Position numbers and translations under genes: made by a program. Below, one piece after another: positions 1 through 7,169 of a stretch of 22,622 nucleotides of DNA (the first letter of the stretch is position 1; each line of letters begins with the position of its first letter). The DNA comes from DASSTJ01 sp035707965 (GTDB lineage: Bacteria > Actinomycetota > Actinomycetes > Actinomycetales > Angustibacteraceae): the NCBI GenBank assembly GCA_035707965.1, contig DASSTJ010000115.1, forward strand, positions 1 through 22,622. The letters run 5' to 3'. Under the pieces are notes generated by a model. The model was not told the DNA's origin. It searched no databases and saw only the letters and a list, made by a program, of their open reading frames with translations.

Positions 1-479
1 CGGATCGGGTCCACGTCACCCACCAGGTCACCCACGCTCGTGTCCGGCGTGGCCAGCTTCTCGCCGTAGCGCAGGGACCGGTGCAGCCACGCCACCGGCA
101 GGTCGGAGCCGAGGTCCACGGATCGACGGCGGCTCGCCGCCGTGAGCGGCTCGTACGGGTGCTCGTTGAGCTCCGACCCCTCGATCACCGGCGTCCACTC
201 GTCCAGCAGCTGGACCAGCGACCGGATCAACCGGGTCTTGCCCTGGCCCCGCTCTCCCAGCAGCACCATGTCGTGGCCGGCCAGGAGCGCTCGCTCCACC
301 TCCGGCAGCACGGTCTCGTCGAACCCGACGATGCCGTCGAACCGCGGCGTCCCCGACGCCATCGCGCGCAGCAGGTTCTCACGGATCTCCAGCTTGACGC
401 TGCGGTGCTCGTGCCCGCTCTCGCGGAGGGCACCGAGCGTCGCTGGCAGGTGGTCGGGTGCGACGGGAGGCAGGGTCAC
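1..479 (-). CDS. ChlI/MoxR-like AAA+ ATPase, N-terminal part (cut by window edge)
   Basis: About 159 N-terminal residues are visible; the rest lies left of the window. Reading the minus strand from a GTG at 479 gives a basic N-terminus, the stretch RFDGIVGFDETVLPEVERAL (about residues 46-65), and a Walker A motif GERGQGKT at residues 75-82. This arrangement matches the magnesium-chelatase subunit I / MoxR class of AAA+ ATPases found as single genes in many actinobacteria, usually annotated only as ATP-binding or Mg-chelatase-like. Walker B and the arginine finger are outside the window, so ATPase competence cannot be judged. I chose the GTG because a TACGGT box ends seven bases before it and no Shine-Dalgarno is present; a GTG seven bases further upstream runs into a stop after two codons. 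No chlorophyll or cobalamin genes are nearby, so a true chelatase role is unlikely. The family is fairly sure, the function unknown. Confidence 0.8.
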   Translation of the reverse strand, partial: MTLPPVAPDHLPATLGALRESGHEHRSVKLEIRENLLRAMASGTPRFDGIVGFDETVLPEVERALLAGHDMVLLGERGQGKTRLIRSLVQLLDEWTPVIEGSELNEHPYEPLTAASRRRSVDLGSDLPVAWLHRSLRYGEKLATPDTSVGDLVGDVDPI

Positions 480-485
480 CCCGTC

Positions 486-491
486 ACCGTA
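486..491 (-). promoter_or_regulatory. Leaderless -10 box of the ChlI-like ATPase gene
   Basis: On the minus strand the hexamer TACGGT fits TANNNT and is followed by six bases and then the GTG start at 479. With the usual 6-7 base distance from -10 to transcription start, the mRNA would begin at or next to the start codon. No convincing -35 box is visible. Confidence 0.55.
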
Positions 492-509
492 CGTCCGAGG
501 TGTCCCCGA

Positions 510-527
510 GCCGAGGGCTTTCTCGGC
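510..527 (-). terminator. Hairpin after rlmA, probable terminator
   Basis: GCCGAG and CTCGGC form a perfect 6-bp GC-rich stem around a 6-base loop, nine bases beyond the rlmA stop codon and before the -10 box of the next gene. There is no T tract on the minus strand, as is common in actinobacteria, so the call rests on position and symmetry. Confidence 0.45.
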
Positions 528-536
528 GTGGGCTCC

Positions 537-1364
537 TCAGCGCCGCTGCAGCACGTGAACCACGCCGCTCACGGTCACCCGGAACGCGCTCGCCAGACCG
601 GCGACCTGTTCGTGGAGCGACTCCCCCTGGTGGCGCGCGTTGGGTCCCATCAGCACCAGGTCCGTGACGTCGGCGTGGTCGAAGGTGGCCGACCAGCGCA
701 GCGCCCGTCGTTCGACGAGCTCGAAGTCGCCCCCGAGCGACTCCTCCAGCCGCTCTTGCTTCCGCGGGTCGACCGCGATCAGGCTCAGCGCCGTGCGCAG
801 CTCCACGAGATGCTCGGGTGCCGGCACGAGCACGACCAGCCTTCCTCCTGCCGCCACCACCCGCGCGAGCTCACCGCCGGACCGGGGAGCGAACGCGACC
901 ATCGCCCCGCCCAGGCAGCCGTCCGCGAGCGGCAGCCGCGTCCACGCGTCCGCGACCACCGATCCGATCCGCTGGTGGGCCCGTGCGGCCCGCCGCGCCG
1001 CGTAGGTCGACACGTCCGCCGCGAGCCCGGGACCGCGACGCTCCTCGAGCGCGTGAGCCAGGTAGTACGCGGTCCCCGCCCCGATCTCCGCCACGGGCTC
1101 GTCGAGGGGCACCTGGGCCATGGCCGCGGCCAGCGCCGTCGCGAACGGCTGGTAGTGGCCTCGTCCCAGGAACGACGCCCGTGCCTGGACCATCGTCGCC
1201 GAGTCGCCGGTGCCCGTGGCGGGCCGTCTCGGCAGCAGGTTCACGTACCCTTGCCGCGCCACGTCGAAGCTGTGCCCCTGCTCGCACCGGAGCTGCTGCT
1301 GCTCGAGCTGCAGCTCGCCACCGCAGTGCGGGCACCGCAGCAGCGTGACGACGTCGCTCAGCAC
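537..1364 (-). CDS. rlmA: 23S rRNA (guanine-N1)-methyltransferase, RlmA family
   Basis: The 275-residue product has the two-part RlmA layout. An N-terminal zinc ribbon shows C11-P-H-C14 plus C27 and H31, which in the family binds zinc and the rRNA hairpin. A Rossmann methyltransferase domain follows, with SAM motif I EIGAGTAYY at about 93-101 and the acidic motif II ADVS near 116-119. Family members methylate N1 of G745 (Gram-negative type, RlmA-I) or G748 (Gram-positive type RlmA-II, including TlrB of the tylosin producer) in 23S rRNA helix 35, at the peptide exit tunnel. From the likely taxonomy the G748 type is expected, but I cannot read the specificity directly. The GTG start at 1364 lies 12 bases behind the helicase stop and has GAGGCGG upstream, so the two genes are very probably one operon and translationally close. 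Confidence 0.88.
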   Translation of the reverse strand: MLSDVVTLLRCPHCGGELQLEQQQLRCEQGHSFDVARQGYVNLLPRRPATGTGDSATMVQARASFLGRGHYQPFATALAAAMAQVPLDEPVAEIGAGTAYYLAHALEERRGPGLAADVSTYAARRAARAHQRIGSVVADAWTRLPLADGCLGGAMVAFAPRSGGELARVVAAGGRLVVLVPAPEHLVELRTALSLIAVDPRKQERLEESLGGDFELVERRALRWSATFDHADVTDLVLMGPNARHQGESLHEQVAGLASAFRVTVSGVVHVLQRR

Positions 1365-1376
1365 CGTGCGACCGCC

Positions 1377-3776
1377 TCAGCGCACGACGAGGTGCTCGGC
1401 CATGCCCGGCGGCAGGGGCTCGTGGTGCACCACGACGAGCCGGTCCGTGGGACGGGACAGCGCCACGTAGAGGTCACTGGCACCCCGGCGAGAGGCGGCG
1501 ACGACCTCCGCCGGCTCGACCACGACGACGTCGTCGAACTCCAGGCCCTTGGCCTCCTCCGGCGCGAGCACGCTCACCAGCGCGTCAAGGGCCCGACGAG
1601 CGTCACCGACCTGCCCCGGGAGCGCCTTCTCGAGTCCCTCGAGCAAGCCCGCCGTCTCACCCACCGGCGCGACAACGGCGACCGTGCCGGACGGGGAGCT
1701 GGCACCGGGCGACGCGCCACCACCGCGCCGCTCGGCCAGCGCCATGACGGCGCGGACGACGGTGTCGACGTCGCGCTCGTCCCGGCGGATCCGCACGGGA
1801 TCGTGCTCTCCCTCACGCACGGACACCACCGCAGTCACGGGGAGGCCGTTGGCCTCCGCCATGGCGTCCGCGACGGCCATCACACGACCGGGCGTGCGGT
1901 AGCTGACGGTCAGCTCCCGGACTCGGACCCGACCGGGCGCCACCCGCTCGAGGGCCTCGTGCCAGCTCGACGCACCGGCGACCGAGGCGCGCTGCGCGAG
2001 GTCGCCCACGACGGTCCACGAGCGGGACGGGCAGCGTCGCTGCAGCAGCCGCCACATCATCGGCGAGATCTCCTGGGCCTCGTCCACGACCAGGTGCCCG
2101 AAGGTCCACGTGCGGTCGTTACCCGCCCGCTCGGCCACGGTCGCCGAGCTGCCTGCGGCCCCGAACCGGCCCGCCAGCATCTCGGCCGTCACCCCGGCCA
2201 GCATCCCGTCCCCGACCTGGTTCGCGACGCCCTGCGTCAGCTGGAGCACCCCGCGCGCGTACTCCTGCTCGGCCGCTCGTTCGGCGGCCGCCCGCTTCGC
2301 CTCGATGCGTACCGCCTCCCCGTCGTCCCCGAGCAGCTCGGCCAGCTCGTCCAGCAGCGGCACGTCCGACACCGTCCACGGCTGGTCGCGGTCCCGGTGC
2401 AGCAGCTCGCGCTCCGCCTCCGACAGGCCCGGCGCCGCCGAGGCGAGCCGCACGGGCACCGCCCAGAGGTCGCGCAGGAACCGTTCCGGCGTCAGCGGCA
2501 TCCACAGCAGGTTGAGGTTGACCCGCACGTCTCGGGAGTCCCGCAGGTCGGCGTCAAGCTCGGCCCGCAGGTCGTCGTCCAGCCCCTGCCCCATGGCGGC
2601 CGCCAGCTCGCCCGCGAGATGTCGCAGCATGTCCTTGACGAACGTCACCCGGGCGGCGTTGTGCGGCGCACCCGTCCCGCGCGCGCGACTGCGGGACGCC
2701 GCCACGGCCTCCCGGGTGAGCACGATCCGGTGGGAGCCCACCTTGAGCTGCAGGTCCGTGTCGGGCAGCTTCTGCCGGTCGCGCACCGCCCGGGCCAGGA
2801 CCCGAGCCATCCGCGGGTCACCCTTGAGCAGCGCGACCTCGTCGGTGTCGTCCCCGACCGCGTCGACACCCGGGAACAGCGACCCCGGCGTGGCCATGAC
2901 CACCCCGGACTCCCCCAGCGACGGAAGCACCTGCTCGATGTACCGCAGGAAGAGCCGCCCCGGGCCGACGACGAGGACCCCGCTGCTGCCCAGCCGCTGC
3001 CGGTACGTGAACAGCAGGTAGGCGGCCCGGTGCAGCGCCACCGCGGTCTTCCCCGTACCGGGACCGCCCTGGACGACCAGGACACCGGGCAGCTCGTCCC
3101 GCACGATGCTGTCCTGCTCGCCCTGGATCGTCGCGACGATGTCGCCCATCCGACCCGTGCGCGGCGCCGTCACGGCCGCCATCAGCGCGCCCTCCCCCTG
3201 CAGCGAGACGCGCTCAGCCGACGAGATGGAGTCGAGGTCGAGCACCTCGTCCTCCAGGTGCACCACCTCGCGACCTCGGGTCGTCAGGTGCCGGCGCCGC
3301 ACGACGTCACCGGGGGCTGCGGGTGTCGCCTGGTAGAACGGCGCAGCGACCGGTGCCCGCCAGTCAACCAGCAGCTTCTGCTGCTGCTCGTCCGACAGGC
3401 CGAGGCGTCCGATGTGGTGACGCTGACCATCGCGCAGGTCGAGCCGACCGAAGCACAGCCGGTCCTGCACCGATCTCAGCTGCGCCACCCGCGCGGCCAG
3501 CGCCTGCGCGAACGAGTCCCGCTCCGACCTCGCCTGGTGCGTCCCCGACGCGCCGCCGCGCTGCACCTCACGCAGCCGCTCCTCCGCCAGGTCGCTCAGC
3601 TCGTCGACGCGCCGGTACACCAGGTCCAGGTGCCGCTGCTCCCGCTCCAGCTCGGTGCCGTGCACCGCCCGCTGGTCAGCGACCGGCCGGCCGTCGATGC
3701 GTCCGTCCTGCGTGGAGCGTTCGGTGCGGTCCCCCTCCGACGTCTGGTGGTCGGTGGCGTCGTGCTGCTGGGTCAC
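1377..3776 (-). CDS. helD: HelD-family RNA polymerase-associated helicase (UvrD/Rep-like)
   Basis: This 799-residue protein has the HelD layout rather than a repair-helicase layout. A charged N-terminal coiled coil spans about 41-100. Around 131-165 is the conserved HelD segment LLVDWRAPVAAPFYQATPAA. The split superfamily 1 motor follows: Walker A GGPGTGKT at 237-244, Walker B VVDEAQE at 563-569, motif III GDLAQRA at 591-597, motif IV-like VSYRTP at 624-629, motif V near EEAKGLEFDD at 740-749, and motif VI YVALSRPTDR at 770-779. HelD proteins insert into the primary and secondary channels of RNA polymerase and use ATP to strip it from nucleic acid; the Streptomyces relative HelR also displaces rifamycins. 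Which role applies here is inference. The GTG at 3776 has a strong AGGAGGG seven bases upstream. It heads an operon with rlmA. Confidence 0.9.
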   Translation of the reverse strand: MTQQHDATDHQTSEGDRTERSTQDGRIDGRPVADQRAVHGTELEREQRHLDLVYRRVDELSDLAEERLREVQRGGASGTHQARSERDSFAQALAARVAQLRSVQDRLCFGRLDLRDGQRHHIGRLGLSDEQQQKLLVDWRAPVAAPFYQATPAAPGDVVRRRHLTTRGREVVHLEDEVLDLDSISSAERVSLQGEGALMAAVTAPRTGRMGDIVATIQGEQDSIVRDELPGVLVVQGGPGTGKTAVALHRAAYLLFTYRQRLGSSGVLVVGPGRLFLRYIEQVLPSLGESGVVMATPGSLFPGVDAVGDDTDEVALLKGDPRMARVLARAVRDRQKLPDTDLQLKVGSHRIVLTREAVAASRSRARGTGAPHNAARVTFVKDMLRHLAGELAAAMGQGLDDDLRAELDADLRDSRDVRVNLNLLWMPLTPERFLRDLWAVPVRLASAAPGLSEAERELLHRDRDQPWTVSDVPLLDELAELLGDDGEAVRIEAKRAAAERAAEQEYARGVLQLTQGVANQVGDGMLAGVTAEMLAGRFGAAGSSATVAERAGNDRTWTFGHLVVDEAQEISPMMWRLLQRRCPSRSWTVVGDLAQRASVAGASSWHEALERVAPGRVRVRELTVSYRTPGRVMAVADAMAEANGLPVTAVVSVREGEHDPVRIRRDERDVDTVVRAVMALAERRGGGASPGASSPSGTVAVVAPVGETAGLLEGLEKALPGQVGDARRALDALVSVLAPEEAKGLEFDDVVVVEPAEVVAASRRGASDLYVALSRPTDRLVVVHHEPLPPGMAEHLVVR

Positions 3777-3783
3777 TCGGGCG

Positions 3784-3790
3784 CCCTCCT
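3784..3790 (-). promoter_or_regulatory. Ribosome binding site of helD
   Basis: AGGAGGG on the minus strand, seven bases before the GTG at 3776. It stands out because most genes that begin transcription units in this window have no leader at all, and it settles the helD start. Confidence 0.75.
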
Positions 3791-3835
3791 GGACTCCTGG
3801 TGCCTCGAGAGAGGCGACCGCGCGGCGGACAGTCG

Positions 3836-3841
3836 ATCCTA
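3836..3841 (-). promoter_or_regulatory. Candidate -10 box of helD
   Basis: TAGGAT on the minus strand, about 60 bases before the helD start, fits TANNNT and would give a leader of roughly 53 bases carrying the AGGAGGG site. No good TTGAC-like -35 is seen at 17-18 bases; an inverted repeat (3852-3869) covers that region instead. Confidence 0.4.
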
Positions 3842-3851
3842 GTCGCGCTGC

Positions 3852-3869
3852 TCCGTCGTCGTGGACGGA
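3852..3869. repeat. Inverted repeat over the helD -35 region, possible operator
   Basis: TCCGTC, six spacer bases, then GACGGA: a perfect 6-6-6 dyad in the 158-base divergent gap between helD and the YbaK-like gene. It falls where the helD -35 element is expected, which suits a repressor or activator site. Six-base arms occur by chance in GC-rich DNA, so this is tentative. Confidence 0.3.
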
Positions 3870-3922
3870 CCCGTCGACCCGGTCCCGGCTGCCACCGCAC
3901 GCGGCGGGGGTGGGGTGCCCGC

Positions 3923-3928
3923 TACGGT
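3923..3928 (+). promoter_or_regulatory. Leaderless -10 box of the YbaK-like gene
   Basis: TACGGT, six bases, then ATG at 3935. It fits TANNNT at the spacing expected for transcription starting on the A of the start codon. No Shine-Dalgarno is present. Confidence 0.6.
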
Positions 3929-3934
3929 CAGGTC

Positions 3935-4480
3935 ATGCAGCTCGGGTCTCTTGACGTCACCGTGCCGGCGCTCGCTCACCCCGACCTGCTCCCCGAACCG
4001 GTCCGAACGGCCTTGCGCGGCTGGCCGCGCGGCGCTGACGTGGGCGTCGCCCCCATCGACGCCGGCCTGTCGGACACCGCGGCGTTCGGCGAGGCCTACG
4101 GCGTCGACCCGGCGGCTTCGGCGAACTGCGTCGTCATCGCCGGACGACGTGCTGGCGAGGAGCGCATCGCGGCCTGCGTCGTGCTCGCCACCACCCGTGC
4201 GGACGTCAACACCGTCGTCAAGCGACGCCTCGACGTCCGCAAGTGCTCGTTCCTCCCGATGGAACGGGCTGTCGAGCTCACGAGCATGGAGTACGGAGGA
4301 ATCACCCCTGTCGGGCTGCCCCCGGACTGGCCCGTGCTCATCGACAGCGCCGTGCTGCAGCAGCCGCTCGTCGTGGTCGGATCCGGCGTCCGGCACAGCA
4401 AGCTCGTGCTGCCGGGCGCACTGCTCGGCGAGCTGCCCGGCGCCGAGGTGGTCGAGGGGCTCGCGCGACCCGTGGCGTGA
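3935..4480 (+). CDS. YbaK/EbsC family protein (aminoacyl-tRNA deacylase-like)
   Basis: The 181-residue product is a complete YbaK/EbsC (ProRS INS-like) domain. Hallmarks are the lysine-rich stretch VVKRRLDVRKCSFLP at about 94-108, the EYGGITPVGLP motif at 119-129 that lines the editing pocket, and the closing GSGVRHSKLVLP near 149-160. Relatives hydrolyse mischarged Cys-tRNA(Pro) or Ala-tRNA(Pro) in trans in the cytosol; which aminoacyl-tRNA this protein clears cannot be deduced. The reading frame is open far upstream to 3323, but that part is a GC-rich shadow opposite helD. The ATG at 3935 is chosen because the domain begins shortly after it and a TACGGT box lies six bases before it. The following LigD-Pol gene starts 39 bases after the stop with its own -10 box, so co-transcription is possible but not required. 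Confidence 0.85.
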   Translation: MQLGSLDVTVPALAHPDLLPEPVRTALRGWPRGADVGVAPIDAGLSDTAAFGEAYGVDPAASANCVVIAGRRAGEERIAACVVLATTRADVNTVVKRRLDVRKCSFLPMERAVELTSMEYGGITPVGLPPDWPVLIDSAVLQQPLVVVGSGVRHSKLVLPGALLGELPGAEVVEGLARPVA

Positions 4481-4506
4481 GTCCTGCGTCGAGGGGCCGG
4501 CGCGTC

Positions 4507-4512
4507 TAGGGT
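4507..4512 (+). promoter_or_regulatory. Leaderless -10 box of the LigD-Pol gene
   Basis: TAGGGT, seven bases, then ATG at 4520. It lies in the 39-base gap after the YbaK-like gene, so the polymerase gene can be transcribed independently. Confidence 0.55.
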
Positions 4513-4519
4513 CGAGCTC

Positions 4520-5488
4520 ATGCCGGGCAAGGCCAGCTCCCCCGCCGTGGTCCTCGAGGTGGGAGACCGTGAGGTGCGCGTCAGCAACCCTGACCGCGTC
4601 TACTTCCCGGCGCGAGGCGAGACCAAGCTCGACCTGGTGCGCTACTACCTCTCGGTCGGCGACGGCATCGTCAACGCCGTCCGTGAACGGCCCTGCATGC
4701 TGCACCGGTACCCGGACGGCGTCTCCGGCGAGAAGGTGCACCAGAAGCGGGTCCCGCACGGCGCTCCCCCCTGGATCGACACGGTCCGCGTGCACTTCCC
4801 CCGCTTCAACCGCACCGCCGACGAGCTCTGCGTCACCGAGCTCGCCCAGGTCGTCTGGGCCGTGCAGATGTCGACGGTGGAGTTCCACCCCTGGAACAGC
4901 CGCCGCACCGACGTCGAGAAGCCGGACGAGTGGCGCATCGACCTCGACCCGGGTCCCGACTGCTCCTGGTCCCGCGTCCAGCGGGTCACCGCGGTCGTGC
5001 ACGAGGTGCTCGACGAGCTCGGCGCCGTGGGGTGGCCCAAGACCAGCGGTGGCCGCGGGCTGCACGTCTACGTCCGCGTCCCGGCGCGCTGGGGCTTCAC
5101 GGACGTCCGCCGCGCGGCCCTGGCCTTCGCCCGCGAGGTGGAGCGCCGGATGCCGGACGACGTCACCACCACCTGGTGGCGCAAGGACCGCGACCCCGCA
5201 GCCCTGTTCGTCGACTACAACCAGAACGCCCGCGACCACACCATGGCCGCCGCCTACTCAGTGCGCGGCAACCCCATCGGCACCGTCTCGACCCCCGTCG
5301 CCTGGGACGAGGTCGACGACATCGAGCCCGACGACTTCACGATCGCCACCGTCCCGGCGCGGTATGCCGAGCTCGGCGATCTCCACTCGGGCATCGACGA
5401 CGCCCCCTTCTCCCTGGAACCGCTGCTGGAGTGGGCGGACCGAGACGACCACGAGGGCCACGCGGACCCCGGCACGCCCGAGGACTGA
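4520..5488 (+). CDS. Stand-alone LigD-type polymerase domain (prim-pol) protein
   Basis: The 322 residues form one LigD polymerase (archaeo-eukaryotic primase superfamily) domain without the ligase or phosphoesterase modules. The family opening VSNPDRVYFP is at 21-30. The catalytic carboxylates are D141 and D143 in WRIDLDPG, the third is likely D232 in FVDYNQN, and the SGGRGLHVYV segment at 176-185 supplies the catalytic-site histidine H182. Family enzymes add ribo- or deoxyribonucleotides, fill gaps and extend primers at broken ends during Ku/LigD non-homologous end joining or related gap repair. Mycobacteria also carry such free-standing polymerases beside full LigD. No Ku or ATP-dependent ligase gene is in the window, so the partner is unknown. 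The C-terminal 15 residues are acidic. The ATG follows a TAGGGT box by seven bases. All key residues are intact. Confidence 0.9.
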   Translation: MPGKASSPAVVLEVGDREVRVSNPDRVYFPARGETKLDLVRYYLSVGDGIVNAVRERPCMLHRYPDGVSGEKVHQKRVPHGAPPWIDTVRVHFPRFNRTADELCVTELAQVVWAVQMSTVEFHPWNSRRTDVEKPDEWRIDLDPGPDCSWSRVQRVTAVVHEVLDELGAVGWPKTSGGRGLHVYVRVPARWGFTDVRRAALAFAREVERRMPDDVTTTWWRKDRDPAALFVDYNQNARDHTMAAAYSVRGNPIGTVSTPVAWDEVDDIEPDDFTIATVPARYAELGDLHSGIDDAPFSLEPLLEWADRDDHEGHADPGTPED

Positions 5489-5532
5489 GGCGCTGCGGTG
5501 GCCGACGAGCCACCCAGGCTCAGCGCAGCGCC
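5489..5532. terminator. Compound hairpin between convergent genes, probable terminator
   Basis: Directly after the LigD-Pol stop, GGCGCTGCG (5489-5497) pairs with CGCAGCGCC (5524-5532), and the adjoining GTGGC (5498-5502) pairs with GCCAC (5509-5513) around a 6-base loop, leaving a 10-base bulge on the right arm. The 14-bp interrupted stem sits exactly at the meeting point of two convergent genes and could stop both. The right arm overlaps the last codons of the RNA methyltransferase gene. No T tract. Confidence 0.55.
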
Positions 5533-6326
5533 CAGAACGCCACCGCGCTGGCGGCCGCCACGTTGAGCGAGTCGACACCGCCGGCCATGGGGATGCGCAC
5601 CACCAGGTCGGACGCCGACACCGTGCCTGACGCCAGCCCGTCCCCCTCCGTGCCGACCACCAGCGCCAGCCGCTCCGGCGGGTCGGCCGCGATGTCGTCG
5701 AGCGAGACGGCGTCCTCCGACAGCGCCAACGACGCCACCGTGAACCCGGACTCCTGAAGCGTCCTCACGGACCCCGGCCACGGTTCGACGCGCGCCCACG
5801 GCACCTGGAACACGGTGCCCATCGACACCCGGACGCTTCGCCGGTAGAGCGGGTCGGCGCACCTCGGAGTCACGAGGACGGCGTCGATCCCCAGCGCCGC
5901 CGCGCTACGGAACACCGCACCCACGTTCGTGTGGTCGACGACGTCCTCCAGGACGGCGACGCGGCGCGCCGTCGCCACCAGCGCGAACGGGTCGAGCGGC
6001 GCCGGCCGGTGCATGGCGGCGATCGCGCCCCGGTGGAGGTGGAACCCGGTGATCTCCTGGAGCACGGCCTTGTCGCCGACGTAGACGGGTACGCCGTGCG
6101 CCTCGGCGTCCCCCACCAGGTCGGCCAGCTCGTCGAGCCACCGCTCGGCCATCAGGTACGAGATGGGCCGGTGCCCCGCCGCCAGGGCACGACGGATCAC
6201 CTTGGCGCTCTCGGCCAGGTAGATCCCGGACGCCGGTTCCGTGCGCTTGCGCAGCGCCACGTCCGTCAGGTGCAGGTACTCGTGCACCCGTGGGTCCTGC
6301 GGGTCGACGACACGATGCACCGTCAC
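5520..6326 (-). CDS. TrmH/SpoU-family RNA 2'-O-methyltransferase
   Basis: The 268-residue product has an N-terminal substrate-binding domain (about 1-115, L30e-like) and a C-terminal SPOUT (trefoil-knot) domain. The three SpoU motifs are complete: motif 1 VDHTNVGAVFRSA at 130-142 with the catalytic-type N134 and R140, motif 2 VVGTEGDGL at 223-231, and motif 3 IPMAGGVDSLNVAAASA at 245-261, which forms the SAM-binding knot. Enzymes of this class methylate the 2'-hydroxyl of a nucleotide in 23S rRNA or tRNA. The N-terminal domain does not let me say which RNA is the target, so I give no symbol. The GTG at 6326 follows the exporter stop by 13 bases, with AAGGGG upstream, so it is probably co-transcribed with and coupled to the TauE/SafE gene. 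Confidence 0.88.
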   Translation of the reverse strand: MTVHRVVDPQDPRVHEYLHLTDVALRKRTEPASGIYLAESAKVIRRALAAGHRPISYLMAERWLDELADLVGDAEAHGVPVYVGDKAVLQEITGFHLHRGAIAAMHRPAPLDPFALVATARRVAVLEDVVDHTNVGAVFRSAAALGIDAVLVTPRCADPLYRRSVRVSMGTVFQVPWARVEPWPGSVRTLQESGFTVASLALSEDAVSLDDIAADPPERLALVVGTEGDGLASGTVSASDLVVRIPMAGGVDSLNVAAASAVAFWALR

Positions 6327-6339
6327 CAGGCCGGCCCCT

Positions 6340-7113
6340 TCACGAGCTCAGCACCTTGACGATCGCGACCACACCGACCACGACGATGACCCACCGCAGC
6401 ACGGTGGGTGGCAGTCGCCGTCCGAACCGAGCCCCCAGCACACCGCCCACCAGGGAGCCGGCGGCCACGAGACCGACCGCGGCCAGGTCGATGTGCTCCC
6501 TGGCGACGACCAGGAACGTGACCGCGGCGACCGAGTTGACCACCAGGGCGAGCACGTTCTTCACCGCGTTGAGCCGCTGCAGCGGCTCAGGCACCAGCGA
6601 GCCGAGAAGACCCATGAGCAGGACCCCTTGCGCAGCCCCGAAGTAGCCCCCATAGGCGCCCGCGCCGAAGGTTCCGCTCAGCAGGACGGGAGCGTGCAGA
6701 CGACCCACGGCCGCGTCCGGGCGGTCGAGCCGGCGCTGCAGCCGACGTTGGAGCCGGGGCTGCACGAGCACGAGCACGACCGAGATCGCCAGCAGCACGG
6801 GCACGATCGCCTGGAAGGCGGCATCGGGCAGCCAGAGCAGCAGGAGGGCGCCGGCCACCGAGCCGAGCAGGGACATCGGCACCAGCCTGCGCACCAGCGC
6901 GGACTGCCCTTCGAGCTCGCGACGGTAGCCCCAGGTGCCCGACGCCCCTCCCGGCACCATGCCGATGTTGTTCGACACGTTCGCCGTGACGGGCGGGAAC
7001 CCGAACGCCAACAGGGTCGGGAACGTGATGAGGCTTCCCGACCCCACGATCGTGTTGATCGTGCCGGCCGCCACCCCCGCCGCGGCGATCGCGAGCAGCT
7101 CGAACCACGGCAC
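6340..7113 (-). CDS. TauE/SafE-family membrane transporter (probable anion exporter)
   Basis: This 257-residue, very hydrophobic protein has about eight membrane segments in two repeated halves. The first half carries the family signature GSGSLITFPTLLAFGFPP (about 25-42) followed by TANVSNNIG. The second half carries FGAGAYGGYFGAAQG and RLNAVKNVLALVVNSVAA. TauE/SafE proteins move sulfite, sulfoacetate and related organic anions across the plasma membrane; the substrate here cannot be read from sequence, and no sulfur-metabolism genes are adjacent. The GTG at 7113 is supported by a TAGAGT box ending seven bases upstream and by the first membrane segment starting within the first ten residues. 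It appears to be the first gene of a two-gene unit with the RNA methyltransferase. Confidence 0.85.
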   Translation of the reverse strand: MPWFELLAIAAAGVAAGTINTIVGSGSLITFPTLLAFGFPPVTANVSNNIGMVPGGASGTWGYRRELEGQSALVRRLVPMSLLGSVAGALLLLWLPDAAFQAIVPVLLAISVVLVLVQPRLQRRLQRRLDRPDAAVGRLHAPVLLSGTFGAGAYGGYFGAAQGVLLMGLLGSLVPEPLQRLNAVKNVLALVVNSVAAVTFLVVAREHIDLAAVGLVAAGSLVGGVLGARFGRRLPPTVLRWVIVVVGVVAIVKVLSS

Positions 7114-7119
7114 GGGCCG

Positions 7120-7125
7120 ACTCTA
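7120..7125 (-). promoter_or_regulatory. Leaderless -10 box of the TauE/SafE gene
   Basis: TAGAGT on the minus strand, six bases, then GTG at 7113. It separates this gene from the upstream SPFH gene as its own transcription unit. Confidence 0.55.
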
Positions 7126-7126
7126 C

Positions 7127-7153
7127 GGCCCGACGCGGCGAAGGCGGTCGGCC
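7127..7153 (-). terminator. Hairpin after the SPFH gene, possible terminator
   Basis: On the minus strand GGCCGAC and GTCGGGCC pair over seven base pairs with one bulged base and a 12-base loop. The hairpin lies between the SPFH stop (7170) and the next gene's -10 box (7120-7125). No T tract. Confidence 0.35.
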
Positions 7154-7169
7154 GGTCCCGAACGAGACG

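Noticed and set aside
1304..1317. Perfect 14-base palindrome CGAGCTGCAGCTCG and nearby CTG/CAG runs
   Set aside because: It lies in the rlmA zinc-ribbon coding region and results from Leu/Gln/Glu codons; no regulatory position.
81..3842. A plus-strand open frame of 1253 codons opposite helD and rlmA
   Set aside because: Its translation is dominated by Arg, His, Pro, Gln and Leu without any domain, and it mirrors the codon pattern of two clearly recognisable minus-strand genes. Long antisense frames are expected at this GC content.
3777..3934. Search for a rifamycin-associated element upstream of helD
   Set aside because: I see no long GC-flanked dyad resembling the Streptomyces element; only a short 6-6-6 repeat is present.
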